64,000 bases of DNA. Source: Liquidambar formosana (Eukaryota; Streptophyta; Magnoliopsida; Saxifragales; Altingiaceae). The stretch is taken from positions 23,960,375 through 24,024,374 of the forward strand of contig CM077827.1 in NCBI GenBank assembly GCA_039720395.1. Direction: 5' to 3'. Of this stretch, positions 1-12,187 are shown in pieces (the first letter of the stretch is position 1; every line of letters starts with the position of its first letter). The notes under the pieces were generated by a model that was not told where the DNA came from, searched no databases, and saw only the letters and a list, made by a program, of their open reading frames with translations. Made by a program: the position numbers and the translations under genes.

Positions 1-3000
1 GGAAAATTATGCAGTTAATAGAAGCCATGTCGGTGAAAGTAGCTTCTTCACATGGTTTATTCTCAAATTCAAGAAGTGCTCCTCCTCAGTCAAGCTTCCC
101 AACCTCAACTGCTGATTTGCAAGGGCAGATGAGAAACCAAATGAATGACCCAGCTATGAGACAGGTATGGTGGTTTGAATCCCTTTATTTGTGTTAATTC
201 ATAAGGGGTGTTTGGGGACATCATGTAAATGAAATTATGTCGTCATGCTTTACACAGTATATGAAATGAGTCCAATTTAGTATTTATAGTGTTCGAACTT
301 ATTTTATACTTTATCATGTATAGGATCATTTTTTGAGATTTCAAGAAATACATCATTTACGTTTCTTATTATCACCAATAGTGATGGATCCAATTTTTGG
401 CAACAACTCTGTTCAGTTTCCAACCTAAAAGCCTAAGCTATTAGGTGGAGGGCTCAAACAGGTATATTAAGCCATACCAATTTTTTTATATTTAAACAAT
501 GTGGGATGTAGGACTTTCAAACAGACTCTGTGTTTGTTTTGCAAGGACCCCAATCTAAAGTAATGGTTTTCAATTATTGTGTAATTTATGACCAAATGAT
601 CTTATTTCCATGAGATGCCCAAACATCTCCACATTAATAAAATTTTCATGTTTGGTTATTCAATTGGCTTCGATTGTATTGCTAGATGTTCACCTCAATG
701 ATTAAGAATATGAGCCCAGACATGATGGCAAACATGGGTGAACAATTTGGATTTAAGCTTTCCCCGGAGGATGCAGCAAAAGCTCAACAAGTCATGTCAT
801 CTTTGTCAACAGAGGACTTGGATAAAATGGTACCTTCTTTCCCGTGTTCACTAACGACCTAACGTTATGTGATTCAATAATTTTTTCAGTTCCTTGATGC
901 AATTATTTAAGAAACGAGGTTGATGCAGACCTTGCTCGCTTGAAAAGGGCAAGCTAGGTCAATTTGGGCTTTTTTTTGTACTAGAATGATTATAATCCAG
1001 ATGGGTGGAGAATTAATTATTTTTAGTAGTTTTGATATGTAGGTAACAGTAGGAATTGGTTAATGATTAAGTTATCTTAGAGTGCTTTGAAAATCTTGTT
1101 GGTTTATTTACTAATGTTGTTGTAGTAGTGGAGGTAACATAATTGCTTGCTTACAGAAGCATCCTAGTTTGCTTTTGTTGGAAGTTTCCTACTATTTTCT
1201 AATGGGGGTTCGTGATAGTTTTAAGGAAACAATCTTTTCTATAGAAGGATTTAACATGTACTATTTTAATTAGTTTTTGGAATGAATTGATGATTGAGTT
1301 TTTTTACTATTTTACTTGATCTACTTTCAAGATAGGAACATGCAAATTATGTTGTCAAACAATAACATGATATCCGTTCCTATTTAAGTGGCCTCCTTTC
1401 TATTTTGGAATGTTCCAAAATAATTGTCATATTCAAAAAGTCAATGATTCTTTTTGTTTGATTTCCTAAACTACCCTTAAAAATGTCTTTTCTCTCTTTC
1501 CAATGTTTTGTACACTTGAGGGCAAAATTGGAATTTTAAAACTTAAGTTTTGATTTGAAAGCATTTAATAGAGTTACCTAAAAAAGCGTGTTTTTTCAAA
1601 GGGGATAGTCAAATAGGAACAGAGGGAGTATTTTGTTATATATTGTTAAATAGTAACTTGTTATTGTTCTCTACATAAAAATTTTTTTTTTTTTTTTTTT
1701 TTTTTTGGTGCGGAGAGGTTACAATAACATATTACTCTTCTTTACATAAGAATGAGTTATTTTTTTTTGGCATGGAGAGGTTGCAAAAATGGACTGTGGT
1801 CCATGGTTCTTATCAAAGGTTTGGGAGTGGGGGCGAAGGTTGGAGCTGGTGAGAGTTGAGTCAAATCATTGAGTTGAGTGGTTGTGGACTTGTGGCCAAA
1901 ACTCAAAAAGATAGATCTATTGGTCAACGGAGGTAGAAATACCATTCGTATGTGGACAAAAATAAGACAAATGATATTTTTGTGAGAAAATGGTAATTTT
2001 GTCAGTTTGGTATCAAAAAGGGCTTTAAGGTCAATGAATTTGTTATGGAGCTATTGTTAAAAAATTCTTATAACATGGGGGTATGGCCAAAACTCCGTTC
2101 TTTTTTTTTTGGTGTACCTCATGTGTATAGGGGTTTTCCCCATGTTTTTGTTTCAATCAAATTTTACCTTATAAAAAAAAGTAAACCATAGCCTAAGAGT
2201 TTCCAAAGCTGTATTGTATTAAAGGTCTTATTCATTGAAATTTTAAAATATTTGGATGTACTCTTTGGTATCCATTTCTGATTTTGACCTTTTTTTTTTT
2301 TTTTTTTTTTTTTGGGTCTCACATTTCATGACTAGTGGATAGGAGATTTGAATCCCCAAAGTGCAATTGATTATCTCAATATGTTATTAGTTTTTACTAA
2401 TAAAAATATATATAGAGTGAGGCTATTGCCACCACATAAAGTACTCAAAGGCCTCATTAGTTTACAGTTTTTGAGGTTTTATGAAAAATATAAAATGTTT
2501 TTACGAAAATTAATAGCATTGTTCACTAGAAAACATCATTTTGAACAACTTTGTAGAAGAAATTTTTTCCAAAATCTATCATTTAAGCAAGTTTTTTGGC
2601 CATTTACAATCTCTATTTCATTTTCCATGAAAAATTGCCAAAAAGTTTACTTAAATGACAGATTTTAGGAAAAACTCTCTTCTACAAAGTTGTCCGGAAT
2701 GATGTTTTCTAGTAGACAATGTGATTAGTTTGCATAAATTTTTTTTTATATTTTTCATAGAACCTTAAAAATGTAAATTAAATGGGGGGCTTAAAGTATT
2801 TTATATGGTGGCAATAGCCTGACCCATATAAATATTTGGTGATATGGTCTTGTTTGGTTTTGTTTTGTTTGGTTTTGTTCATCTTCCTGTAGAATTCTGC
2901 ACAGTTTTTGGCGGAAAAAAAAAAATGGAATTTTTGTAATGAGTTGAAAATTGAAATTAACTGATTATGTTATGTCTCTACCAATGAAAATGTATCTGCA

Positions 3001-3640
3001 GATCATTGTTATAATCTTTTAAAAAAGAACTTGATTATCCAGTACCAATTATCTGCTCTGTTCCATAAACACGCGTCCACGCGATGGACAGCCTCATTTG
3101 CGAGGGTGGGTTTTTGTGTCTGCATGCGCACATGTGTCTGCACGGACATGCTAGTCTTACCTAATTCCAGATCATTCTTGTTATGTTTTAAAGGATCTTG
3201 ATTTGCTATCTTGTACTGAGTCCATGCTGCATATTATACCATACTGAAACTCTGAATGAGTTATATTTGTGTTGGGGAATACTGTTCCATGAATGCACAT
3301 TATTGCCTGTGCCTACTTAGGCCATATAGTCAATGCATTTAGCCTCTAAATCAGCTTAATAGTTAGCTATACTATAGTGAGTCTCTGAGCTGTTCTGATT
3401 TTGATTATATGACTTTTATCTACAAATGTGCTTGCTCTTTGTTGACTCTGAATATAAAATCTTTTTTTTTTTTTACTTGAATTGTTGTTGCAGATGCGCT
3501 GGGCAGATAGAGTTCAGAGAGGAGTGGAAGGTGTGAAGAAGACAAAGAACTGGTTGCTGGGGAGACCCGGTATGATTTTGGCAATATGCATGCTTATTTT
3601 AGCATTCATCCTTCACCGGCTGGGCTACATTGGCAGTTAG
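1..3640 (+). CDS. OEP61: OEP61/TPR7-like chloroplast outer-envelope TPR protein, last three exons (5' end outside window)
   Basis: OEP61 is a tail-anchored TPR protein of plastid outer envelope and ER that is thought to receive chaperone-bound preproteins; its TPR domain lies upstream of this window. Three in-frame exons are visible: 1-164, 686-829 and 3494-3640, all joined in phase 0 at GT/AG sites, giving about 150 C-terminal residues. Exon two encodes a methionine-rich, STI1-like stretch ([14 protein letters not shown], then [13 protein letters not shown]). Exon three begins [13 protein letters not shown] and ends in a hydrophobic segment ([14 protein letters not shown]) followed by a short HRLGYIGS tail, the classic tail-anchor layout. 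The stop is TAG at 3638-3640. No frame breaks are seen. The 2.66 kb last intron carries two MITEs. Naming rests on recognition of the C-terminus. Confidence 0.88.
1371..1630. mobile_element. Stowaway-like MITE in OEP61 intron
   Basis: Terminal inverted repeats are visible. The left end reads TATCCGTTCCTATTTAA, and the right end reads, in reverse complement, TACTCCCTCTGTTCCTATTT. The CTCCCTC..TTCC start and TA at both ends are typical of Tc1/mariner Stowaway MITEs. The left TIR lacks about four bases. Non-coding, about 260 bp. Confidence 0.75.
2415..2825. mobile_element. Foldback (long-TIR) MITE in OEP61 intron
   Basis: The left arm starts GAGTGAGGCTATTGCCACCA. The right arm, reverse complemented, starts GGGTCAGGCTATTGCCACCA. 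Similarity continues inward for roughly 190 bases on each side, including the shared stretch CTAGAAAACATCAT, so nearly the whole 411-bp element can fold into one hairpin. Mutator-like foldback elements look like this. The AT-rich flanks make a target duplication ambiguous. An open frame over the left arm (2348-2668) is incidental. Confidence 0.8.
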
Positions 3641-5725
3641 AATGGGACACATTTCCTGTAAATCATGTATGATCCAATATGAGTTCAACCTCCAGCTCAG
3701 CAACCAATGTCACAACCTAATTTGCACATTCCGTGATACTCCGCAGCAGAAAAAAGGAATTCAGAGGGAGGAGTGCTTGAAGGAGAGAAAAAAAAAGGAG
3801 GGGGGGGGGGGTGGGGGAAGGGCTGCGGTGGGTGAATAATGATAACCCATTGCTTTCGTACGTCGTTAATCTTAATGGAATTGTTTGATTTGTTGGAACT
3901 CTTTGTGTTTTTCTTTCAATGAGTCCACAGTTTAGTGAGAAGGTGATAAGAGGTATCTCACAAAGGAGACCCAAATTGTTAAATATGTTATTATTTTCAA
4001 TAATACTAGAGGTGTATGCTGTGTTGTGCATACTAGGGATATGGGACCCTATGCTGATTGAGTTTGAAGGACCAAATGTTTGTGCTGTCCAACGCATAAT
4101 ACATTCAGCCGTCCACTACAAATTTGTTATAGACGCGAGTGGATGACTGTAATCTGATGCCTTTCTACTTTTGCAATAATCTAGCTATTTGTTTGCGTGA
4201 AGGCGCATTTTTTTTTCTTCTTCCTTTTCTTTTCTTTTCTTTTCCTTTCTTTTCTTTTTTTTTTTTTTTTTTTTTTTTGGGGGGGGGGGGGGGGTGGGGG
4301 GTGGGGTTTGGCTGGGTTGGGTTTGGTTTGTTCAGTATAGAATTGAATTTTGACCGGCCATTAAAATAAGGACCATTCTATTTCACCCATCTCTTTCACT
4401 CACATTCTCTTACCTATATGCATGTGGCAACTTTTTCTTATTCTATGTTGGATTTTACCAATATACTTTTGACACATAAGGTGAATGGTAAAAGTGGGTG
4501 GTAAAAGATAGTTGAAGTAACATTTTCTTTAATAATTTATAATGCCCTTTTTTGGATGTAGGGGAAGCAAATTGTAATTCTAATATTTCAAAGTTCTTTG
4601 TGTGTCAATTCAATAGGATTTATACGCATCGTTTTATACGCAAATAGTGAGTTTATCAACTAATTTGAACATTTCAATCGATTGAACACGTTTTATGTAT
4701 GACTGAAACAAAGAAAAACTTTCTCCTGTGTAACAATAATTTTGGCTAGGTGGGGCACGGGTGGATTTTTTGAGGAATTAATGGTGGTCACTTGACTTTT
4801 TTACTCTAAATCTATAAATCTATGAACTACAATAAACGGCACCAGTGCTGTTAATTGCTAAAGTTCTAATTTGCCTAGTGGACATTGCAACTATTTTTTC
4901 TTTAGGATGATTAAGTGAAAAAAAGGATAAACAAATGAGTCTAAGAGGCTTATTACTTAAAAAGAGTGCAATTTTTTTTTCTTTTAAGACAACCAATAGG
5001 ATCTACCATTTCCCTTTACCTTCCTAATATCGACAAATAAATATCAATTCTTTGTTATAAGTTTGACCTTAAAATCGTTTACTCAATAAATAAAGAGAAT
5101 GTTATCAAACAATAATGCTGTTAGCGATGCATATGGATACTTAAGGTACCATCGCCTTCTCTCACGAAAGTTAGGTCATTTTGAAATGCGTGCGTGGATT
5201 CTCACTTATTCCTGCCAGGCAAGTTTTTTAGGAAAGTAAATTATCATTTATTTTCCCTTTTCCGATAATTGGGAGTGGGAGTTTCTTTTTGCAAAAATAT
5301 CTTCAAAATGAGAAAAAATGACTGGTTGCCTTATATTTGACAAAAGAAAGTAAAGAACAAAAGGTATTAGCTTTCTGCGTAGACTTCAAGGTCCAAATCT
5401 AGAAGCAAACAATTTGGGCAAGGAAAAGACTGAGCTAGTTTTTTCTTGACTGTCACCAAGGAATTTTCAGAGGAGAAGACAGTCAAGTCTCTTGCATTAT
5501 TTGGGTCTACAGTCACAGCGACATTTCTCTTATAGAGAAGTAAGTTTTGAGTTCTGAGCACAAGATCCGGTTCTCAAGGGATGGCCTTCAAATCCTCTCC
5601 CCATGGCCCATGTTAGACAAGGAACCATCAAATATTACTTTAGACAAGTACATGCCCTCCATGGTAGCTCCCATTTTGTTTGCATTTCCCTCTTAGTTTC
5701 GAAATGATCAAGAAAATGATACTAG
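3641..5725. other. 3' flank of OEP61; intergenic, no gene seen
   Basis: The first few hundred bases are probably OEP61 3' UTR. The rest is AT-rich with no supported gene. It contains a G-rich patch at about 3799-3820 and a large T/G homopolymer junction at about 4255-4306. Confidence 0.6.
4202..4306 (+). repeat. Polypyrimidine tract running into T-run then G-run
   Basis: A CTTTTC-rich tract leads into an unbroken T run (about 4255-4278), then sixteen G (4279-4294) and GTGGGGGGTGGGG. The G tracts could form a G-quadruplex. Similar T-to-G junctions recur at 15856-15875 and 16077-16105. Confidence 0.85.
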
Positions 5726-7030
5726 CAAAATACCATATTCTTTTTGTATCTTCAATTTCTCCATTGCCTTCAAAATTCACATGACATCATCATTAATGTT
5801 TGCAATAACTTCCTATTTTTCAGAAGAAGAAAAAAAAAATTCCTAAATGCTATTAGATTTATGGTCAATTTGGTAGGAGGGAAGGAATAGTGGAAGAAAA
5901 AGCAGGAGAGGGATGAATTTGTATTCCTCTTTTTGATCAATACAATTTTCTATTATCAAAAAGAGTAGTGATACATAGGACCACTATTAGAGGACCAAAA
6001 TATAAGACCACTGATGTGGCTAAACCTGATTGGTAAGTGGTTTTAACATTCTTAAGAGACAAAAAAAATATCTAAATATGGGAATTCCTAATTTCGCGGG
6101 TGAGATTGCTTCAAAAATCAAATAACTGGGTTTTTATCTAAATTTCGAATACCATACCTCTCCTCCCTTTCCTCCCCAAAACCCAGGCAACAACCACATC
6201 CCCACCTAAATTCAAGATAAAATAAACAATGATGCAGCACATATAAAATGCATCAAAATAATTCCACAAGAATTGCATTAAGATAATCACAAAAAGTCAA
6301 CAACGACAATTCAGATAAGTTGAGATTTTAACCAAATAATAATGGGGTTCATACCTCTCCTGACTCCTCTCTTTCCTCCCCACAAACCCAAGCAACAACC
6401 ACATCCCCTCCTAAATTCAAGATAAAATAAATAATGATGCATCACACATAAAATGCATCAGATAATTCCACAAGAATTGCATCATGATAACCACAAAAAC
6501 TCACACAACGACAATTCAGATAAATTGATATTTTAACCAGATAACAATGGAGTTCACACCTCTCCTCCCTTTCCTCCCCACAAACCTCGGTAATAACTAC
6601 ATCCCCACTGCTGAAATTTAAACACACAACAAATACCCATTTAAACAACAAATCAAAGGACAGCCAGTTACGATTTGGGGGAGGATGAGATCCCTAAATT
6701 TCTCCACTTCCTTGTTTATAATATACAGATATAGAATGAGGAAAGAGTCAAACTTAACATTGAGTTAACAACGCTATTCATCCCCATTTTTGGTCTTCCA
6801 CTTTTCGTCCCACTTATCATTATTGTAGAGAAAAATACCATATTCTTTTTGTATCTTCAATTTTACTATTGCCTAGAAAATTCACATGGACATCATCAAT
6901 AATGTTTGCAATAACTTCCAATTTTCCAAAGAAAAAAAAAATCTTAAATACTACTAGATTTATGCTCAGTTTGGTAGGAGGGAAGGAATAGTGGAAGAAA
7001 AAGTACGAGACGGACGAATTTTTCATCCCT
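5726..7030 (+). repeat. Direct duplication of about 200 bp (5726-5935 and 6828-7030)
   Basis: The two segments share long near-identical stretches, for example ATACCATATTCTTTTTGTAT, GTTTGCAATAACTTCC and GGTAGGAGGGAAGGAATAGT, spaced about 1.1 kb apart. The second copy continues into an AT-rich segment that ends in a partly complementary sequence near 7320-7360, so a MITE origin is possible. No gene lies between the copies. Confidence 0.75.
6149..6620 (+). repeat. Tandem repeat, period about 200 bp, 2.3 copies
   Basis: Units begin near 6149, 6349 and 6551 with ATACCTCTCCT or CACCTCTCCT followed by TTTCCTCCCCA. They share GATAAAATAAA, ATGATGCA, TTCCACAAGAATTGCAT and GACAATTCAGATAA. The array lies between the two copies of the direct duplication. 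Non-coding. Confidence 0.8.
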
Positions 7031-7349
7031 TGGAAAAAGAAACTTTCTTTCATTTTTCTTTGTTTGGTACGCAAGAAGGATGGAAATAAAGGAAAAAAGA
7101 AAAAATATATGTTTTTTATTATATTACCCTCACAAAATAAAAAGGATGGAAATAAAAGAAAATTAGTATTTTTGTCATAACATGTATCAATCACATTTCC
7201 TTCCATTTTCCCTCTTACTTTAGGGGAGGAGGATTTTGGTGGGTTGACATGGAATCCTCATCCTTCCATTTTTTCCTTCTCTCCACTTTTCTTTCCTAAC
7301 CAAACAAAGGAAAAACTTTTCTTCCTTCCACTTTTCTTTTCTAGCAAAC

Positions 7350-9006
7350 ATACCGTTAGAGAGGATGGGTGCTAGACTTTTTTAGTTAACAACATAAATT
7401 ATACAAGTCAGCAGTCTTCCTTGCATATGATAAGAATCTTTCAGTCCATAATAGACCTGTGACCTTATTTAACAATGGTTAATATCTTTAGAGGTGAGAG
7501 CGATCCCTGCCAATATGACACTATTTACTTGAGGAATTACAGATAGGTCCAGCTATGATAAAGTAATTAAAATGATTACTAACTTCATTGTAAACAATTA
7601 CCAACTTAACTAAAAATGATTAGTAATTATAATTATTTGTTCGTAGCCGGACCAATCTGTAACTTCATCAGACTTCTCTTTTTTATTAATAATACTTGTG
7701 TTTATGATGAAATTTGTATGCTTTTATGCATTCTCCCACATTGAAAGAAAATGATGTGGGCCTAGAATCTTCACAGGGGCCAAGTGGGAAGTTAAGGAGT
7801 GCCCAAATCACATTAAATTCTCTAGAAGTCAGAACTGAAAAGTGCTTGGCAGCAATAAAACGTGTCAGTGGAGAAACATAAAAAATAAAACAAAGAGGAA
7901 CTGTTTTTTTTTTTTTTTTTTTAATTTAATCCTCATTTTCTCTCCTTCATCGTATCCACGTCGGGAATTGATGTGATCTGTTGGGAATGGACGGTTGAGA
8001 TATAGCGATTGCAAAGCGTGTGTGTTTTTTTTCTTTTGTTTTTGGGGACTGGGGAATGAGGACTCGTCACTTGGAATTGAAAATAGATACTTTGCCGGCT
8101 AGAGGAACTATCGTCTACGGGTGCCGTAGCCACCTTAGTGCAACCACCGTTGCCGACCCCGTGGATCCTTTGAGCATCTCTAACCATGAGGCAAAATGTA
8201 ATACAAAACAATTTTTTATCTCATGTGTGAAAAGTAGGTGATACATTTGGTGAGATAAATATAATTTGAGGCAAATTTTGAACTATATTTGTCTTAAAAA
8301 AATTTACTTACATGCAAATTTGTCACGTTATCCTTGAGTCAAGTAAAAAAATAACTTAAATACATTTGAGTAATCACTTTTTTTCATGATAGATATATCA
8401 TTTTTTAATGATAATTCTACCCTTATTATATATAAACTCGACCATTTTTTAAAAAGATAATTTAATACTTCATTTGTTATTTGTTAAAGCCGTTAAATAA
8501 AGAATTAGTATTGTGGTAATTTGTATGAAATCAATTCATTATTTTATTGCTAATTCATTAAGATTAAAATAATCAATTCAGGTTTTGTTTAACGGTGTTA
8601 ATGAAATTAAAATTCCCGTAGTTTAGGAGGCATTTTGATACATTTTAAAATTTAGGATGTTAAATTGTCGCACTCCTAAAGTTCAATAAATAAGCTTAAC
8701 TTATCCAAATAAATAAATGAACAATTGATACCTATTTGTTGATAGTGGGAGTTTTGAGAAAATTCTATCGATTGTCAAAATAAATTAAAATAAATAAATA
8801 AAGAAGCAAAAAAAAAAAGAAAAAAAACTAATTGAGAAAATATTATTTTTACGATGGATGCCAAGAAATGCCCTCATCCCTCCTCAAACGAGCTCTCTTA
8901 TTTTATTTTATTTTAAAAAATAAAAAAAAAATCGTAGCATGCAATCCAAAGCACACACCACTACTTCAAATTCATCATGTTTAGACCTTATTGGCAAAAA
9001 TTCAAC
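7350..9006. other. AT-rich intergenic DNA, no gene seen
   Basis: No supported coding region. GAGCATCTCTAACCATG at about 8172 resembles the end of a common plant MITE type, but no matching opposite end was found. Short open frames near 7933-8241 on both strands overlap each other and look random. Confidence 0.55.
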
Positions 9007-9009
9007 TAA

Positions 9010-10086
9010 GGCCCTGTTTGGTTAAGCTTTTAGATAGTCCAAAATCACTTTTGAAGCCTAAAATCACTTTTTATCCCGTTTGGCAACCTAAATCATAATC
9101 ACTTTTAAGCTTAAAAAGTGGTTTTATAATAAGCAGACTGTCTCCAACTTCTAATCAAAAGCTGGTATCAACTTTTGCAGAGGATTTTAATAACTTTTTA
9201 TATTTCGAAAACTACCCTTAATACTTGAGTATGAAAACAATTTTTTCCACCCATATCCTTTAACAAAACGATAATAGCCCCACCTTAAACCCGAATCCTC
9301 TTCTCTCTTGCAACTGTACTCCTTTCTCCTATCGGCATCAAAGTGTTGATAACTTTAATCAACTTGGATCCGTAGGATACTAATTTAAACTTCAAATCGT
9401 TTTTTTTTTTTTTTCTTCCTTCATACATTCATTGATTTATACTTGTTGGAATTTTTTTAAGAATTGATTCCATAAAATTCGGATTTGTGATAAATTTTTT
9501 TTTAAAAAAAAATATCGTTTCATGCTCTATTTTTTTTCTTCTTTGTTGTAAGCAAAGAAAAAATAAAAAAATATTTTTTTTTAAAAAAAATGTAGGCAAA
9601 ATCCCTAGTAACACACCTTTGTGGGGTTGGTTGGGAGGTTAAGTACTCTCGTGTGTGTTTTCCAAAGGTTATCGTTTTGACTCCTCGCCGCTCTTGTTGT
9701 TTGTGTGGGTTATATGACGTCTCACCTAAGCTGTTAGGGGAATAGTCTAAACTCAAATTTCGATAATATTACGGCCTAGGACACCTCCAATCATTAATAT
9801 TAAAAAAATAAAAATAAAAAATCATTACTAATACCAAATAGAGCAAACAAAAAAAAATAAAAAACAAAAAAAAATCATTTATTATAAGGGACAGTTCAAT
9901 CAATTTAGGGTTATAACAATTTCAGCAAATATTCTTACCAAACAGACAAAAAATCACTTTCAGCTCTAACAGCACTTTTGAAATACAATTTCCAAACAGA
10001 GACTAATTCTCTTCTGCTTCTCGTAACTTCTGATTCTCTTCTGCTTTTGTGTAAAAGCAAAAGTTACAGTTTTCCCAAACAGGGCC
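9010..10086. mobile_element. PIF/Harbinger-type non-autonomous element, about 1.08 kb
   Basis: The left end is GGCCCTGTTTGGTTAAGC and the right end is CCAAACAGGGCC, perfectly inverted over 12 bases. Both sides are flanked by TAA (9007-9009 and 10087-10089), the 3-bp target duplication of PIF/Harbinger and Tourist elements. The subterminal regions are rich in AAAAGTNA-type motifs. No transposase is visible. Confidence 0.8.
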
Positions 10087-10304
10087 TAAGACAAGTTTAA
10101 AGCGGTCAACACGCGTTGGTTAAAATCAATTAAGAATTCTAGTTAAATGGATTAGAATGAGAGTAAACATTAAAAAATTGATTGATGCGTATGAGCTGAT
10201 CATATAATATTTTTTGATAAAATTTTAGATCATTGTCACACCCTTAAAGGGTCCCATATCCAATTGAATGGTATATGTCTCAGAATTTATGCAATATAAC
10301 CCTT

Positions 10305-10309
<5 letters not shown>

Positions 10310-10342
<33 letters not shown>
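10310..10342 (+). repeat. (GA)n microsatellite
   Basis: Uninterrupted GA dinucleotides over about 33 bases in intergenic DNA. Confidence 0.95.
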
Positions 10343-10345
<3 letters not shown>

Positions 10346-10515
10346 TCATATTAGCTTTTCTCAATTAAGTAGTGATACATGCACCAATTCAAGAAGATGA
10401 TAGACGCTAAATTAGAAATTAATAAATCATTTAACACCATTTTATCAATCAAGAAAAATTGATGCATAGAATTAATATAAGTTGTATTTTTGTTCTCAAT
10501 ATCGTAATTTACTTA

Positions 10516-10885
10516 GGGCTTGTTTGGTTGTCGAATTTGAAATTAAATAATTTTGTAAATTTTATGTAGTATCAAAGACACAAATCCATCCAGTTGAATT
10601 GACAAATTCATAAAAAATGGTAATAATCATTGCAAAATATGAGTGGAAATTCAAAATAGTAGTATTTCAAGATCTCTAATAATTGACTTTATAACATCAA
10701 TTATAGTAGTGATTCCAACTTTTTAAAAAATTATAATTCAAGGTATTATATTTGTTTGCTAATGGCAAATGGCATTCTCCTTACTTGTTGAATGAGTAAT
10801 CTTAGATTCAAGCTTATAAAAAAGAGATTTTTTTATTCAAATACCTTGAATTGTTTAACATCGAATTAGACACGCAAACACGCCC
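10516..10885. mobile_element. Tourist-like MITE, 370 bp
   Basis: The left end is GGGCTTGTTTGGTTGTCGAA. The right end, reverse complemented, is GGGCGTGTTTGCGTGTC. TTA flanks both sides (10513-10515 and 10886-10888). TIR and 3-bp duplication fit a PIF/Harbinger MITE. It lies about 0.85 kb upstream of the next gene's start codon, so it may contribute to its upstream region. Confidence 0.8.
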
Positions 10886-10888
10886 TTA

Positions 10889-11728
10889 TTCAACTTCTAT
10901 ATACTCCGTATCAGTTACTTGTATTGACTTACTATCACTAGGGCACCCCCCATTATGAACTCCGGGGCGCCCACATCCTTTTCCCGTAAAATCACTTGAA
11001 AAAATCTCTGTGTGGGAATTCTGTTTGCTCAACACGTCTTCAACTCTCCTTTTTGTTTCTTTCCAAAATCTAGTGGACGAGGAAAGGCCTAAACATAAAA
11101 GGAAGGGAAATTCTCCAGACGCCACACACCCTATCGAATTTTCCGGCGAAACAATCGCCCCTACTCCGTCCGTTTCGGCCTTTCATAGCTTATCGGATCA
11201 CTCCGCCACCTATCTCCTCCTCCACCATCATCTTCAATTCTCTCTCTCTCTCTTAGTTTTTAGGGTTTGGTCGCAGCCTCTTCGGAAATGCAACAATTTT
11301 CTTGCATTTTCTTTTTCTTCTGTTGTTTCCAATGATCCAATCACACCAGAGGCCCCAAATACTGTTATTAAAATCGTTATAGAATCCTACAAAATCCCAA
11401 ACTCTCCCTTTTTTTCCTTTCATTTTTCTATTGTAATTAAAACTTTCCGCCTTTACCATGATGAATCTCACAACAACAGTCAACCCTTTCTCTATTCATT
11501 TTCTTTGTTGATTTTCTCGAGAAAACAAAGAGAATGAAACTGTAGCAACGACGACGACGTCAATCGTTTTTTTTTTCTCTGTTTTTCGTTTCTCGGAAAA
11601 ATCCGATTCTTGTTTCATCATCCCTTCCCTCTCGCTCGATTAATCCGAAACAGTCAACTTCAAACTTCATCTACTCCTCTCTGTGTTGACTCGCTCAATC
11701 CGAGTTAACCCAAACACCTTGACCAGCA
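10889..11728 (+). promoter_or_regulatory. Upstream region and probable long 5' leader of the cysteine-cluster gene
   Basis: Pyrimidine-rich DNA with a CT-repeat near 11238-11253 and many short C/T runs, typical of plant 5' leaders. No clear TATA box or transcription start could be fixed. A 175-codon open frame at 11010-11537 has leader-like composition and no recognisable similarity, so it is treated as non-coding. Confidence 0.45.
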
Positions 11729-12187
11729 ATGAACCGGCAACTCTTCATCCAGTCACCGCTGGTCAATCGCCGGCTACCGCTGCTAACGAACAAGCCATTC
11801 CAAGGGGAGGCAAAGAAGGGTGGCCGGTGTGCCGAGGTGGTAGGGGGGACGGCGGCGGATTGCGCGGCGGTATGCTGCTGCTGTCCATGCGGGCTGATGA
11901 ACCTGCTGGTCCTGGCCGTCTACAAGGTGCCAGCCGGATTGTGCAAGAAGGTGTGGAAGAAGAAAAAAAAGGGGAGGATGAAGAAGAAGAAGGGGCTGTG
12001 GCAGCCGCAGAAGACCGCCGGTGGGCCCACGTGCGGCAGTGAGGAATCGACGACGGAGATGATAGAAGGGAAGGAGGAGAAGGCGGGTGACGGGATGAAG
12101 GAGGCCGCCGATTTGGAGAAGGAGATGTGGGACCGGTTTTGTGGGACCGGGTTCTGGAGGAGTCCTTCACAGAGAGGAGAGAGCTAA
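11729..12187 (+). CDS. Small plant-specific cysteine-cluster protein (At3g11690/At5g06380-like)
   Basis: Single-exon frame of 152 residues. Starting MNRQLFIQSPLVNRRLPLL, it matches the pattern I recall for an uncharacterised land-plant family. Features in order are the short N-terminal RRLPLL motif, a GGTAADCAAVCCCCPCG cysteine cluster (about residues 39-55), a hydrophobic helix-like LMNLLVLAVYKVPAGLC segment, a strongly basic stretch (KKVWKKKKKGRMKKKKG), and a C-terminal acidic/basic tail ending KEMWDRFCGTGFWRSPSQ. The cysteine patch next to a hydrophobic segment could allow acylation or membrane contact, but no function is established. The coding region is GC-rich compared with its surroundings. 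The stop is TAA at 12185-12187, followed by a short GGAGATT repeat in the 3' UTR. Confidence 0.85.
   Translation: MNRQLFIQSPLVNRRLPLLTNKPFQGEAKKGGRCAEVVGGTAADCAAVCCCCPCGLMNLLVLAVYKVPAGLCKKVWKKKKKGRMKKKKGLWQPQKTAGGPTCGSEESTTEMIEGKEEKAGDGMKEAADLEKEMWDRFCGTGFWRSPSQRGES

Noticed and set aside
3717..4097. 126-codon minus frame after OEP61
   Set aside because: Spans 3' UTR and a G-rich tract; no similarity recognised.
8172..8870. MITE-like start GAGCATCTCTAACCATG
   Set aside because: No matching right end or target duplication found.
11010..11537. 175-codon plus-strand open frame upstream of the cysteine-cluster gene
   Set aside because: Pyrimidine-rich, Ser/Phe/Leu-biased translation typical of a 5' leader, with no recognisable similarity and no good splice link to the downstream gene.
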